A DNA stretch of 64,000 nt from Streptomyces sp. SAT1 (GCF_001654495.1 NZ_CP015849.1:6179001-6243000); one strand, 5' to 3'; positions 52,086 through 61,065 are shown, counted from the stretch's first letter. Made by a program: numbers and translations. Notes: generated from the letters alone by a model not told the origin.

Positions 52086-53597
52086 TCACCCGGGGGACAC
52101 CGTCTCCTTCCCCGGCCGCTTCCCCGGCAGCGGGCGCGCCCCGGACCGGGCCGCCGCGCCCCGGGGGCCGCGCGGCGGCCGGACCAGCACCGCCACCAGC
52201 ACCGCCGCCGCCAGCCCCGCGCACCCGGCCACCACCAGCGCCGCGTCGAGACCCGAGGCGAAGGCCGCCCGCAGCGTGTGCTCCGGGAACGAGCCGCGCA
52301 GCGCCCCGGCGCCGCCGCCCGCCAGTGTGTGCGCCGCCTCGCGCGGCAGCGTGTCCCGCATCCGCGAGGCCAGTACGGTTCCGGCCACGGCCACCCCGAG
52401 CGCGTACCCGAGCTGCCGCACGGTGTTCACCGCGCCGCCCGCCATACCGGCCCGCTCCGGGGGCACCGCGGCCAGCGCCGCACCGGCGACGGTCGGCGAG
52501 ACGAGCCCGGTGCCCGCACCGACCAGCACGAACCCCGGGATCAGCGCCGTCCACGTCGAGCCCGCGCCCAGCACCGCCTGCGCCAGGCACCCCGCGCCGA
52601 TCAGCAGCAGCCCGCCGCCGATCGTCCGGCGCGCCGGTGCCCCGTGCAGCAGCCGTCCGGCCGCGATCGCGACCACCATCGCGGCCACCGTCATCGGCAG
52701 CAGCGTCAGACCGGCCCGCACCGGGCTCATGCCCAGCAGCGTCTGCATCCACAGCGACAGGTACGGCGTCGTCCCGAACGCCACTCCGTTGAAGACGAAC
52801 CCGCCCGCCATCACCCCCACGAACGCGGGCACCCGCAGCAGCGACAGATCGAGCAGCGGATGCGCCGCCCGGCGCTCCACCAGCACGAAGCACACCAGCG
52901 CCACCACGGCCGGCGCCGAGGCGCCCAGCGTCGCCGCGGAAGCCCAGCCGTCCTCCCCGGCCCGCACCACGGCGTACGTCGCCCCGCCCGCGAAGGCGGC
53001 GAAGGACACCGTGCCCAGCCAGTCGATGCGCGCCCCCGCGGGCCCCCTCGACTCCGGGACCATCCGCAGGGTCAGCCAGATCGCCGCGACGCTCACGGGA
53101 AGGTTCACGAAGAAGATCCACCGCCAGCCGGGCCCCTCCGTGAGCACCCCGCCCAGCACCGGCCCGACCGCCGCGGCACCGCCGCTCACCGCGCCCCACA
53201 CACCGAGCGCCGCCGACCGCTGCCGCCCCTGGTAGACCGAGCCGAGCAGCGGCAGCGTCGTCGCGAACATCGCCGCGGCGCCCACCCCCTGCACGGCCCG
53301 CGCCGCCACCAGCGTGCCCGGCCCGGACGCGAGGCCGCACAGCAGCGACGCCACCGCGAACAGCACCACTCCGGCCACATGCACCCGCCGCCGCCCGAGC
53401 GCGTCGGCCGCCGCCCCCAGCCCCAGCAGCAGCGCGGCCAGCGCCAGCGCGTAGCCGTCCACCACCCATTGCAGATCGCCCAGTGACGCGTCCAGCGCCC
53501 GCGCCACGTCCGGCAGCGCGACGACCACGATCGTCACGTCCAGCAACAGCATGAACGTGCCCAGGCACACCGCCGCCAGCGGCCCCCACGTACGCAT
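52086..53597 (-). CDS. MFS transporter, DHA2 (EmrB/QacA) drug:H+ antiporter type
   Basis: 503 residues with about 14 hydrophobic helices. Motif D1 is LDVTIVVVALPDVARAL, motif A-like GAAADALGRRRVHVAGV, and a motif C-type GAVSGGAAAVGPVLGGVL with GWRWIFFVNLPV. This is a proton-driven exporter of drugs or metabolites. ATG at 53597 after GAGGGAG. The divergent Lrp-type regulator and the tandem operator between them suggest local control. Confidence 0.92.
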   Translation of the reverse strand: MRTWGPLAAVCLGTFMLLLDVTIVVVALPDVARALDASLGDLQWVVDGYALALAALLLGLGAAADALGRRRVHVAGVVLFAVASLLCGLASGPGTLVAARAVQGVGAAAMFATTLPLLGSVYQGRQRSAALGVWGAVSGGAAAVGPVLGGVLTEGPGWRWIFFVNLPVSVAAIWLTLRMVPESRGPAGARIDWLGTVSFAAFAGGATYAVVRAGEDGWASAATLGASAPAVVALVCFVLVERRAAHPLLDLSLLRVPAFVGVMAGGFVFNGVAFGTTPYLSLWMQTLLGMSPVRAGLTLLPMTVAAMVVAIAAGRLLHGAPARRTIGGGLLLIGAGCLAQAVLGAGSTWTALIPGFVLVGAGTGLVSPTVAGAALAAVPPERAGMAGGAVNTVRQLGYALGVAVAGTVLASRMRDTLPREAAHTLAGGGAGALRGSFPEHTLRAAFASGLDAALVVAGCAGLAAAVLVAVLVRPPRGPRGAAARSGARPLPGKRPGKETVSPG

Positions 53598-53614
53598 GTC
53601 TCTCCCTCGTTCCT

Positions 53615-53644
53615 CGTCACCCGGTACTCCGTCACCCGGTACTC
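53615..53644. promoter_or_regulatory. Tandem 15-bp operator candidate between MFS and Lrp genes
   Basis: CGTCACCCGGTACTC occurs twice in exact tandem, 17 bases upstream of the MFS start and in the intergenic region shared with the divergent regulator. Tandem sites one and a half helical turns apart suit multimeric Lrp/AsnC binding. Confidence 0.6.
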
Positions 53645-53755
53645 CGCGCCGGACCGGGGCCCGCGCGCCTCCCCGTACGATGGGCGGCGCGCGGCGGATC
53701 CCGGCGGAGAGCGGCCGGTGAGCGCCGGAACCCGACAGCGGAGAGGACGGTCACA

Positions 53756-54766
53756 GTGGAATCCTCCGTCGGAGCCATCGCGCCGCCGGTGCTGGACTCG
53801 GACCTGTTCGACCGGCTCGACCTGCGGATCCTGTCCGCGTTGGAGGTCAACGGACGGGCCTCCTTCAGCCGGATCGGCGCGGTGCTCGGCGTCTCCGACC
53901 AGACCGTGGCCCGCCGCTACCGCAGGCTGAGCGCCGAGGGCGGGCTGCGGGTGGTGGCGGTCCGCGACCCCGAACGGCTCGGGCAGGACCAGTGGATGCT
54001 GCGGCTGCGCTGCGTCCCGGACACTGCCCAGACGATCGCCGACGCGCTCGCCAAACGCCCCGACACCAGCTGGATCGGGCTCGCGTCCGGCGGCACCGAG
54101 GTGGTCTGCGGGATGCGGCCGCGCAGCGCCGGTGACCGCGACGACCTGCTCCTCGGCAAGCTGCCGCGCACCCCCAGCATCGTGGAGATCCGCGCCCACC
54201 AGCTGCTGCACCGCTTCTTCGGCGGCCCGGACGGCTGGCTGCGCAAGTTCCGCGCGCTCACCGACGCCGAACGCGCTGCCCTGCTGCCCGCCCCGGTCCC
54301 CACCGCCGGACCGCCCCGCATCGACCCCGAGGACGAACCGCTGGTCGCCGTCCTGGAGCGCGACGGCCGGGCCGGGCTGCCCGAACTCCAGCGCGCCACC
54401 GGCCGCTCCGAGTCCGCCGTCAAGCGCCGGCTGTCCGCGCTCGTCGCCTCCGGCGCCCTCTACATCGACGTCGAGTACCACCCCGAGACCCTCGGCCAGC
54501 GCATCGGCGCCGCCCTGTGGATCACCACCGCGCCCGCCGCCCTGCACTCCGTCGGGCAGGCCCTCGCCGCCCACACGGAGATCGCCTATGTCACGGCCAC
54601 CGCGGGGCAGTCGAACATCATGGCGACCCTGGTGGCGCGGGACACGGCGGGCCTGTACGCCTACCTCAGCGGCCCCCTGGGCGCCCTGCCGGGCGTCCGG
54701 CACGTGGAGGCCACGCCGTATCTGCGGCGCGTCAAACAGCTCACGTATCCGCGCCCGGCGCACTGA
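53756..54766 (+). CDS. Double Lrp/AsnC family transcriptional regulator
   Basis: 336 residues, about twice the usual Lrp length. The first helix-turn-helix (about 20-65: LDLRILSALEVNGRASFSRIGAVLGVSDQTVARRYRRL) and ligand domain are followed by a second helix-turn-helix (about 195-230: LVAVLERDGRAGLPELQRA, SAVKRRLSALVASG) and a second RAM-like domain ending TPYLRRVKQLTYP. This two-module form is common in Streptomyces beside transporters. GTG start at 53756, divergent from the MFS gene. Confidence 0.9.
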   Translation: MESSVGAIAPPVLDSDLFDRLDLRILSALEVNGRASFSRIGAVLGVSDQTVARRYRRLSAEGGLRVVAVRDPERLGQDQWMLRLRCVPDTAQTIADALAKRPDTSWIGLASGGTEVVCGMRPRSAGDRDDLLLGKLPRTPSIVEIRAHQLLHRFFGGPDGWLRKFRALTDAERAALLPAPVPTAGPPRIDPEDEPLVAVLERDGRAGLPELQRATGRSESAVKRRLSALVASGALYIDVEYHPETLGQRIGAALWITTAPAALHSVGQALAAHTEIAYVTATAGQSNIMATLVARDTAGLYAYLSGPLGALPGVRHVEATPYLRRVKQLTYPRPAH

Positions 54767-54809
54767 CGGGGTCGGGGGCGGGGAGCGGGCCGGGGCGGGG
54801 GAGGGCCGG

Positions 54810-55673
54810 TCAGCGGTGGTGGAGGCCCTCGCCCCCGGCGAGGACCGCCGCGGCCAGCGCGTCGGCCGCGTGCTGGGCCGAGGGGCGGTGGCGGCCGTGG
54901 ACCAGGACGAAGTCGACCCCGCCCAGCTCCGGCAGCCCGGCCCGCTCCGGGACCGGCACCAGGCCCGGCGGGACCAGTCCGCGCGCGTGGGCCATCACCC
55001 CGAGGCCCGCACGGGCGGCGGCGATCAGCCCGTTGAGGCTTCCGCTGGTGCACACGACGTGCCAGGGGCGGCCCTGCCGCTCCAGCGCCCGGAAGGCGAG
55101 CGCCCGGGTGATCCCCGGCGGCGGATAGACGATCAGCGGCACCGGGCGCCCGGGATCCAGGCGCAGCCGCCGCGCGCCGATCCACACCAGCCGGTCGTGC
55201 CAGACCGGTTCCCCCCGGGGGTCCTGCGGGCGCCGCTTGGCCAGCACCAGGTCCAGTTTCCCGGCGGCGAGCTGCTCGTGCAGGGTGCCCGACAGCTCCA
55301 CCGTCAGCTCCAGGTCGACCTCGGGGTGCGCGTGGCGGAAGCCCTCCAGGATCTCCGGCAGCCGGGTCAGCACGAAGTCCTCCGAGGCGCCGAAGCGGAG
55401 CCGGCCGCGCACCCGGGTGCCGGTGAAGAACGCCGTGGCCTGCTCGTGCACCTCCAGGATCCGGCGGGCGAACCCGAGCATGGCCTCGCCGTCCTCGGTC
55501 AGCTCGACCGAGTGGGTGTCCCGGGTGAACAGCGCCCGTCCGGTGGCGTCCTCCAGCCGCCGCACATGCTGGCTGACGGTCGACTGGCGCAGCCCGAGCC
55601 GCCGGGCCGCCCGGGTGAAGCTGAGCGTCTGGGAGACCGCGAGGAACGTACGCAGCTGAGCGGGGTCATACAC
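54810..55673 (-). CDS. LysR family transcriptional regulator
   Basis: 287 residues: winged helix at 1-65 (LRTFLAVSQTLSFTRAARRLGLRQSTVSQHVRRLE) and a periplasmic-binding-like effector domain (GRLRFGASEDFVLTRLPEILEGFRHAHPEVDLELTVELSG). GTG 55673 is the start. Divergent from the SBF transporter gene 242 bases away, the classic arrangement for a LysR regulator and its target. Confidence 0.92.
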   Translation of the reverse strand: MYDPAQLRTFLAVSQTLSFTRAARRLGLRQSTVSQHVRRLEDATGRALFTRDTHSVELTEDGEAMLGFARRILEVHEQATAFFTGTRVRGRLRFGASEDFVLTRLPEILEGFRHAHPEVDLELTVELSGTLHEQLAAGKLDLVLAKRRPQDPRGEPVWHDRLVWIGARRLRLDPGRPVPLIVYPPPGITRALAFRALERQGRPWHVVCTSGSLNGLIAAARAGLGVMAHARGLVPPGLVPVPERAGLPELGGVDFVLVHGRHRPSAQHAADALAAAVLAGGEGLHHR

Positions 55674-55772
55674 GGCCCCAGGCTACCCGCGCTCATCGCG
55701 GAACGTGATGACAGTCAGAGCGGTATCGCGGTTTCCCGATCGCCGGGGGGAGAGGAGCATGGAGCGGACGAG

Positions 55773-55832
55773 AGCGCCGACAAGCGCCGCCAAGCGCCGA
55801 CAAGCACCGACAAGCGCTGCCGAGCACGGACG
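55773..55832. repeat. Six 10-bp units between LysR and transporter genes
   Basis: AGCGCCGACA and close variants (AGCGCCGCCA, AGCACCGACA, AGCGCTGCCG, AGCACGGACG) repeat six times with a 10-base period, close to one DNA helical turn. The array lies in the shared promoter region. Confidence 0.75.
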
Positions 55833-55915
55833 AGGGCCGGTGAGCGCGGTCGGATGCGGGCGGGTGCGGTCGGGCGCCGAGAAGCCAAGTACCGAGAATC
55901 GACGAGTGGAGCACC

Positions 55916-57022
55916 GTGAAACGCCTGCGCCGGCCCAGTCGGATGCCGATCGACCCGTACATCGTGCTGCTGCTGGCGACGGTGGGTCTGGCCGCGCTGC
56001 TGCCGGCCCGCGGGGCCGCCGCGCACGTGGCCTCCGGCGCCTCCACCGCCGCCATCGCCTTTCTCTTCTTCCTGTACGGCGCCCGGCTCTCCACCCGCGA
56101 GGCGCTCGACGGACTGAAGCACTGGCGGCTGCACACCACCGTGCTGGCCTGCACCTTCGTCGTGTTCCCGCTGCTCGGTCTGGCCGCGCGCGGACTGGTC
56201 CCGGTCCTGCTCGACCAGCCGCTCTACCAGGGCCTGCTCTTCCTCACCCTCGTCCCGTCGACCATCCAGTCGTCGATCGCCTTCACCTCCATCGCCCGCG
56301 GCAACGTGCCCGCCGCGATCTGCGCCGGCTCCTTCTCCTCGCTGATCGGGATCGTGCTGACCCCGCTGCTCGCGGCGGTGCTGCTCGGCAACAGCGGGGC
56401 CGGCTTCTCGGCGCACTCGCTGGTGACGATCGTGCTGCAACTGCTCGTGCCGTTTGTCGCGGGGCAACTGCTGCGCCGCTGGATCGGGGGCTTCGTGACC
56501 CGGCACAAGAAGGTGCTCGGGTTCGTCGACCGCGGCTCGATCCTGCTCGTCGTCTACGCCGCGTTCAGCGAGGGCATGGTGCGCGGCATCTGGCACCAGG
56601 TCAGCGCCCTGCGGCTGGGCGGCCTGCTCGTGGTGGAGGCCGCGCTGCTCGCCGCGATGCTCGCCCTGACCTGGTACGGGGCCAGGGCGCTGCGGTTCGG
56701 CCGGGGGGACCGGATCGCGATCCAGTTCGCCGGTTCGAAGAAGTCCCTGGCCGCCGGACTGCCCATGGCGAGCGTCCTGTTCGGCGCGCACGCCTCGCTC
56801 GCGGTGCTGCCGCTGATGCTCTTCCACCAGATGCAGCTGATGGTGTGCGCGGTGATCGCCAAGCGCAGGGCGCGCGATCCGGAGGCGCGGGAGGGGAGCA
56901 GCGGCCCTGAAGCACGGGAGGGGAGCAGCGGCCGGGAGGCATGGGAGGGGAGCAGCGGCCCGGCGGGGGAGCCCGCGGAGCCCTCGGCCCGGGTCGGTAC
57001 GGCGGCGCCCCGGCCCCGGTGA
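55916..57022 (+). CDS. Bile acid:sodium symporter (SBF)-like transporter
   Basis: 368 residues with nine to ten hydrophobic helices, of the SBF-like (PF13593/YfeH) group: PIDPYIVLLLATVGLAALLPA, STAAIAFLFFLYGARLSTREAL, LVPSTIQSSIAFTSIARGNV, IAIQFAGSKKSLAAGLPMA, LPLMLFHQMQLMVCAVIA. The substrate is probably an organic anion. The C-terminal 50 residues are cytosolic and repetitive (three 9-residue repeats). GTG 55916 with GTGGAG upstream. Confidence 0.9.
   Translation: MKRLRRPSRMPIDPYIVLLLATVGLAALLPARGAAAHVASGASTAAIAFLFFLYGARLSTREALDGLKHWRLHTTVLACTFVVFPLLGLAARGLVPVLLDQPLYQGLLFLTLVPSTIQSSIAFTSIARGNVPAAICAGSFSSLIGIVLTPLLAAVLLGNSGAGFSAHSLVTIVLQLLVPFVAGQLLRRWIGGFVTRHKKVLGFVDRGSILLVVYAAFSEGMVRGIWHQVSALRLGGLLVVEAALLAAMLALTWYGARALRFGRGDRIAIQFAGSKKSLAAGLPMASVLFGAHASLAVLPLMLFHQMQLMVCAVIAKRRARDPEAREGSSGPEAREGSSGREAWEGSSGPAGEPAEPSARVGTAAPRPR
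56882..56962 (+). repeat. Three 27-bp in-frame repeats in the transporter tail
   Basis: Units at 56882-56908, 56909-56935 and 56936-56962 encode EAREGSSGP, EAREGSSGR and EAWEGSSGP. The period is a multiple of three, so copy number can vary without frameshift. Confidence 0.85.
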
Positions 57023-57104
57023 AGCGCCGGGGCGCTGATCCCTCCGGCCCGCCGGGGCGGCCTCGGGTCCGCCGCGGCAGCCGCTGACCCTCAGGTCCGC
57101 CGGG

Positions 57105-58022
57105 TCAGGGGCGCAGCACCACCTTGCCGAGGTTGCCGCGCGACATGATCGCCTCATGGGCCTTCGCCGCGTCGGGCAGCGCGAACTCGGCGTGCACGGC
57201 CGGCCGTATCCGCCCCTCCTCGAACAGCCGCCACAGCTCCTGCCGCCACCGCTCGTACAGCTCGGGCTCGCCCCGGGCGATCCGGGCCATCTGGAAGCCG
57301 ATCACCGATTTGGCGCCCACGAGCAGGTCGTACGCCTGGACGGTCCCGCCGCCCGAGCTGTAGGCCACCAGCCGTCCGCCCGGGGCGAGCGCGGCGAGCG
57401 CCGGGGTGAGCAGGTCGCCGCCCACCGCGTCGAGCGCGTAGTCGACGGGCTCGCCCCAGCTTCCGTCGGCGTAGAGGACCACCTCGTCGGCGCCGAGGGA
57501 GCGCACGAAGTCCGCCTTGGCCGGGCCGGAGACGGCACCCACGACCCGGCCCGCGCCCCGCACCCGGGCGAGCTGCACCGCGAGATGTCCGACTCCCCCG
57601 GCGGCCGCCGTCACGAGCACCGACTCGCCCGGCTCGGGGCGTGCCGCCGCCAGGGCTCCGAGGGCGACCAGGCCACTGCGGACCAGGGCGACCGCGTCGA
57701 CGGCCCCGGCGCCCTCGGGCACGGGGGAGGCCATGGCCTCGTGCAGCACCGCGAAGTCGGCGTACCCGTGGCCGAAGCAGAGCCCGGTCACCCGGTCGCC
57801 GGGGCGGAAGCGCGTGACGTCCGCGCCGACCGCCGCCACCTCCCCGGCGATCTCCCCGCCCAGCGGGACCGGCTCGGCGGCCTCGGTGACCTTGCGGACG
57901 ACGGGCAGGGTGACGCCGACTGCTTCGCAGCGCACCAGGACCTCGCCGCGGCCCGGTTCGGGAACAGGGGCTTCCTCCAGGAGCAGGGGGCCACCGGCCG
58001 ACTCGTAGCGCACGCGTCGCAT
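57105..58022 (-). CDS. Zinc-binding dehydrogenase/quinone oxidoreductase (MDR family)
   Basis: 305 residues: MRRVRYESAGGPLLLEEAPVP, GGEIAGEVAAVGADVTRFRPGDRV, nucleotide-binding VLVTAAAGGVGHLAVQLARVRGA, and a C-terminal HEAIMSRGNLGKVVLRP. The zinc-ligand cysteines of true alcohol dehydrogenases are absent, so this is the NADPH:quinone oxidoreductase type. ATG 58022 with GGAGGTGCG upstream. Divergent from a MarR regulator. Confidence 0.9.
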   Translation of the reverse strand: MRRVRYESAGGPLLLEEAPVPEPGRGEVLVRCEAVGVTLPVVRKVTEAAEPVPLGGEIAGEVAAVGADVTRFRPGDRVTGLCFGHGYADFAVLHEAMASPVPEGAGAVDAVALVRSGLVALGALAAARPEPGESVLVTAAAGGVGHLAVQLARVRGAGRVVGAVSGPAKADFVRSLGADEVVLYADGSWGEPVDYALDAVGGDLLTPALAALAPGGRLVAYSSGGGTVQAYDLLVGAKSVIGFQMARIARGEPELYERWRQELWRLFEEGRIRPAVHAEFALPDAAKAHEAIMSRGNLGKVVLRP

Positions 58023-58140
58023 CGCACCTCCAGGGTGAACAACAGTTCGGGATCCGGGGAAACTCAAATAATCATTGGTAGCCCCAACGGTATCCCGATT
58101 TCATGGGGGAGTCCAACGACTTTTCGCTAAGCTGCGTGGC
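58023..58140. promoter_or_regulatory. AT-richer divergent promoter region, oxidoreductase/MarR
   Basis: 118 bases between divergent genes, noticeably less GC-rich (AACTCAAATAATCATTGG near 58061-58078). TTGG and CCAA around TAGCC (58076-58088) form a short inverted repeat in the middle. It is the likely MarR operator and both promoters. Confidence 0.45.
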
Positions 58141-58584
58141 ATGACCGAAGCCGAATCCCCCCTCGCCGAGATCCGTTCTCTGCCCAGCTGGCTCCTCGGC
58201 CGGGCCGCCGCCCGGGGCAGGGCCCTGGTCGCCGAGGCGCTGGCCGTCGAGGGGCTGAAGATGTGGCACCACGTGGTGCTGTCCGCCGTCCGCGACCTCG
58301 CCCCGGTCGCCCAGGCCGACCTCGGCCGCGGTGTGGGGCTCGACCCGAAAGACCTGGTCGGCGTCCTCAACGACCTCCAGGCCGCCGGACTCGTCCTGCG
58401 CGAGCCCGACCCCGCCGACCGGCGCAAGAACGCGGTCTCCCTCACCGCCGAGGGCACCCGCCTGCTGTCCCGCTGCGAGCAGGCGGCCCGCGCGGCCAAC
58501 GACACCCTGCTGGCCCCGCTGTCCCCGGCCGACCGCGAACGGTTCATGGACCTGCTGGTCCGGGTGTCGGGGACGCACGACTGA
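58141..58584 (+). CDS. MarR family transcriptional regulator
   Basis: 147 residues, winged helix of MarR type: LKMWHHVVLSAVRDLAPVAQADLGRGVGLDPKDLVGVLNDL, AGLVLREPDPADRRKNAVSLTAEGTRLL. The DPADRRKN wing is typical. It probably represses the divergent quinone oxidoreductase and itself. ATG at 58141; no strong ribosome binding site is seen. Confidence 0.92.
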   Translation: MTEAESPLAEIRSLPSWLLGRAAARGRALVAEALAVEGLKMWHHVVLSAVRDLAPVAQADLGRGVGLDPKDLVGVLNDLQAAGLVLREPDPADRRKNAVSLTAEGTRLLSRCEQAARAANDTLLAPLSPADRERFMDLLVRVSGTHD

Positions 58585-58631
58585 CGGCGGCCGGAGCCGG
58601 GAGACGCACGACTGACGGCGGCCGGAGCCAG
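58572..58631. repeat. 29-bp direct repeat across the MarR stop codon
   Basis: A stretch starting GACGCACGACTGACGGCGG occurs at 58572-58600 and again at 58603-58631, differing at the end. The first copy includes the last codons and stop of the MarR gene, so the gene end was duplicated downstream. Confidence 0.8.
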
Positions 58632-58680
58632 GCGGCCGCGACGGTCGGAAACCGGGTAAGTCCAGGCGTACGCGGAGGCT

Positions 58681-59529
58681 CTAGCCCTGGGCCGAGTCGG
58701 CGCCCAGGGCGATACGGTCCGCACCCGCGTACACGTTCATGGAACCGCCCCGCAGGAAGCCCACCAGGGTCAGCCCGGTCTCCGCGGCCAGGTCCACGGC
58801 GAGCGAGGACGGCGCCGAGACCGCCGCCAGCACCGGGATGCCCGCCATCACGGCCTTCTGCGCCAGCTCGAAGGAGGCCCGGCCGGACACCAGCAGGATC
58901 GTCCGGGACAGGGGCAGGGCGCCGTTCTGGAGGGCCCGGCCGACCAGTTTGTCGACCGCGTTGTGCCGGCCCACGTCCTCCCGTATGTCCAGCAGTTCGC
59001 CGTCCTCGCTGAACAGGGCCGCCGCGTGCAGTCCGCCGGTCCGGTCGAAGACCCGCTGGGCCGCGCGCAGCCGGTCGGGCAGGCTCGCCAGGAGGCCGGG
59101 CGTGAGGCGCACCACGGGCTCGTCGGCGATCGGCCAGCGGGCCGTCGTGCGGACCGCGTCCAGGCTTGCCTTGCCGCACAGCCCGCAGGAGGAGGTGGTG
59201 TAGACGTTGCGTTCCAGGGTGATGTCGGGCAGGACCACACCGGGCGCGGTGCGCACGTCCACCACGTTGTACGTGTTGCCTCCGTCCGACGTCGCCCCCG
59301 CGCAGTACACGATGTTCCGCAGGTCCGCAGCGGCGGCCAGCACGCCCTCGCTGACCAGGAAGCCCGCGGCCAGCGCGAAGTCGTCGCCGGGGGTGCGCAT
59401 GGTGATGGCGAGCGGCCGGCCGTCGAGCCGGATCTCCAGGGGCTCCTCGGCCACCAGCGTGTCCGGCCGCGAGGAGACCACGCCGTCCCGGATGCGGATC
59501 ACCTTGCGTCGTTCCGTGACTCGTCCCAT
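58681..59529 (-). CDS. fdhD: FdhD, formate dehydrogenase accessory sulfurtransferase
   Basis: 282 residues: EEPLEIRLDGRPLAITMRTPGDDFALAAGFL, the active-site pair SSCGLCGKASLDAV (CxxC), GGLHAAALFSEDGELLDIREDVGRHNAVDKL and VSGRASFELAQKA. FdhD carries sulfur from IscS to the molybdenum cofactor of formate dehydrogenase. No formate dehydrogenase gene is in the window. Confidence 0.95.
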   Translation of the reverse strand: MGRVTERRKVIRIRDGVVSSRPDTLVAEEPLEIRLDGRPLAITMRTPGDDFALAAGFLVSEGVLAAAADLRNIVYCAGATSDGGNTYNVVDVRTAPGVVLPDITLERNVYTTSSCGLCGKASLDAVRTTARWPIADEPVVRLTPGLLASLPDRLRAAQRVFDRTGGLHAAALFSEDGELLDIREDVGRHNAVDKLVGRALQNGALPLSRTILLVSGRASFELAQKAVMAGIPVLAAVSAPSSLAVDLAAETGLTLVGFLRGGSMNVYAGADRIALGADSAQG

Positions 59530-59929
59530 GTCCTGATCAGTCCCGGTTCTGTCCGTGCGGGTGGCCGTACCGGCCCTTGCTGCCCAGCTCGCCGCGGACC
59601 ACCGGGCCGACGGGCGGCGCGGGCGACCCCGACCGTCTCATTGTCCTGCACGGTCGTGTCTCTTCGTCCTGCACGGCTTGTCCGGCACGGCGGGCACCCG
59701 GCCCCGCCCCCCCCCGGGACGGGCGGCGGAACCCGGCGACCTCTGACGGAAGCCCACAAGCGGGGCCCGGGATTCCTGTGCCTTCGCCCTCCGCCGTACC
59801 CGTGAGTCACCGAACAGACTGGTGCCTCGACCGCGATCCGTGGGGAACCGCCGGACGCATCCAGGGGGCGTCCCCGGGGTGCGGCCACGGCAGGACCACC
59901 ACGCACGGCAACGAGGGGACCGCCCACCC
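59530..59929. other. Intergenic interval between fdhD and the KAS III gene
   Basis: 400 bases with no gene I can support; open frames here have no family resemblance. The region contains CCGCCCCCCCCCGGG at about 59703-59717 and GAGGGGACC, the likely ribosome binding site of the next gene, at its end. Confidence 0.6.
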
Positions 59930-60877
59930 ATGAACGGCTCACGCATCACCGCCGTAGGCCACTGCCGGCCCGCCCAGGTGCTCACCAACGACGATCTGGC
60001 GGCCATGGTGGACACCAGTGACGAGTGGATCACCAGCCGTGTCGGCATCCGCACCCGGCACATCGCGGGACCCGACGAACCGGTCGACGAACTGGCGGCG
60101 CACGCCGCGGCCAAGGCGCTGGCGGCGGCGGGCCGCACGCCCGACGACATCGACCTGGTCCTGGTCGCCACCTCCACGGCCGTGGACCGCTCGCCCAACA
60201 CCGCGGCCCGCGTCGCGGCCCGCCTCGGCATCCCGGGCCCGGCGGTGATCGACGTCAACGTGGTCTGCGCCGGGTTCACCCACGCCCTGGCCACCGCGGA
60301 CCACACCGTGCGCGCCGGGGCCGCGCACCGCGCCCTGGTCATCGGCGCCGACAAGATGTCCGCGGTGACCGACTGGACCGACCGCACGACCTGTGTCCTG
60401 GTCGGCGACGGGGCCGGCGCCGCCGTGGTCGAGGCGTGCGCCCCGGGTGAGAGCGCGGGCATCGGACCGGTGCTGTGGGGCTCGGTGCCCGAGATGGGGC
60501 ACGCGGTACGGATCGAGGGCACGCCCCCGCGGTTCGCGCAGGAGGGGCAGAGCGTCTACCGGTGGGCCACCACCCAGCTGCCGCCGCTGGCCCGGCGCAC
60601 CTGCGAACGCGCGGGCGTCGCCCCCGAGGACCTGGCTGCGGTCGTCCTGCACCAGGCCAACCTGCGCATCATCGAACCCCTCGCCGCCAGGCTCGGCGCG
60701 GTCAACGCGGTGATCGCCCGCGATGTCTCCGAGTCCGGGAACACCTCGGCCGCGAGCATCCCCCTGGCCCTGTCCAGACTGGTCGAACGGGGCGAGGTGG
60801 GCACGGGCGACCCCGTACTCCTCTTCGGCTTCGGCGGCAACCTCTCCTACGCGGGCCAGGTCGTCCGCTGCCCCTGA
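59930..60877 (+). CDS. Beta-ketoacyl-ACP synthase III (FabH-like)
   Basis: 315 residues: SRITAVGHCRPAQVLTNDDLA, TSDEWITSRVGIRTRHIA, and the catalytic triad Cys113 in NVVCAGFTHAL, His241 in VLHQANLRI and Asn271 in SGNTSAAS, at nearly the same spacing as E. coli FabH. GFGGNLSYAGQVV is the expected end. It starts fatty-acid chains or primes a secondary lipid; as it is not in a fab operon, it is probably a paralogue. Confidence 0.92.
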   Translation: MNGSRITAVGHCRPAQVLTNDDLAAMVDTSDEWITSRVGIRTRHIAGPDEPVDELAAHAAAKALAAAGRTPDDIDLVLVATSTAVDRSPNTAARVAARLGIPGPAVIDVNVVCAGFTHALATADHTVRAGAAHRALVIGADKMSAVTDWTDRTTCVLVGDGAGAAVVEACAPGESAGIGPVLWGSVPEMGHAVRIEGTPPRFAQEGQSVYRWATTQLPPLARRTCERAGVAPEDLAAVVLHQANLRIIEPLAARLGAVNAVIARDVSESGNTSAASIPLALSRLVERGEVGTGDPVLLFGFGGNLSYAGQVVRCP

Positions 60878-60973
60878 TCCGCGCACCGAATACGCAGGTG
60901 AAACGCACTCCGAAACCTTGGTATGGTTGTCCATGTCGCCGCGGGGAACACCCCACCGAGCGACAGACACCTG

Positions 60974-61061
60974 GTCCGGGTGGCGGAATGGCAGACGCGC
61001 TAGCTTGAGGTGCTAGTGCCCTTTATCGGGCGTGGGGGTTCAAGTCCCCCCTCGGACACCA
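60974..61061 (+). tRNA. tRNA-Leu (anticodon GAG)
   Basis: Acceptor GTCCGGG (60974-60980) pairs with CTCGGAC (61051-61057), followed by A and encoded CCA. The anticodon stem CTAGC/GCTAG encloses TTGAGGT, giving GAG, which reads CUC/CUU leucine codons. The long variable arm (GCCCTTTATCGGGC) is of the class II type expected for tRNA-Leu. The T arm is GGGGG TTCAAGT CCCCC. It is followed by a terminator and an integrase remnant, so its 3' end is a likely att site. Confidence 0.95.
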
Positions 61062-61065
61062 GCAG

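Noticed and set aside
55759..56910. Frame starting ATG after GGGGAGAGGAG upstream of the SBF transporter
   Set aside because: It has a good ribosome binding site, but the frame runs as an Arg/Ala-rich shadow through the real transporter gene and covers the 10-bp repeat array.
59530..59929. Open frames between fdhD and the KAS III gene
   Set aside because: Composition is typical of shadow frames and none shows a domain or good start.
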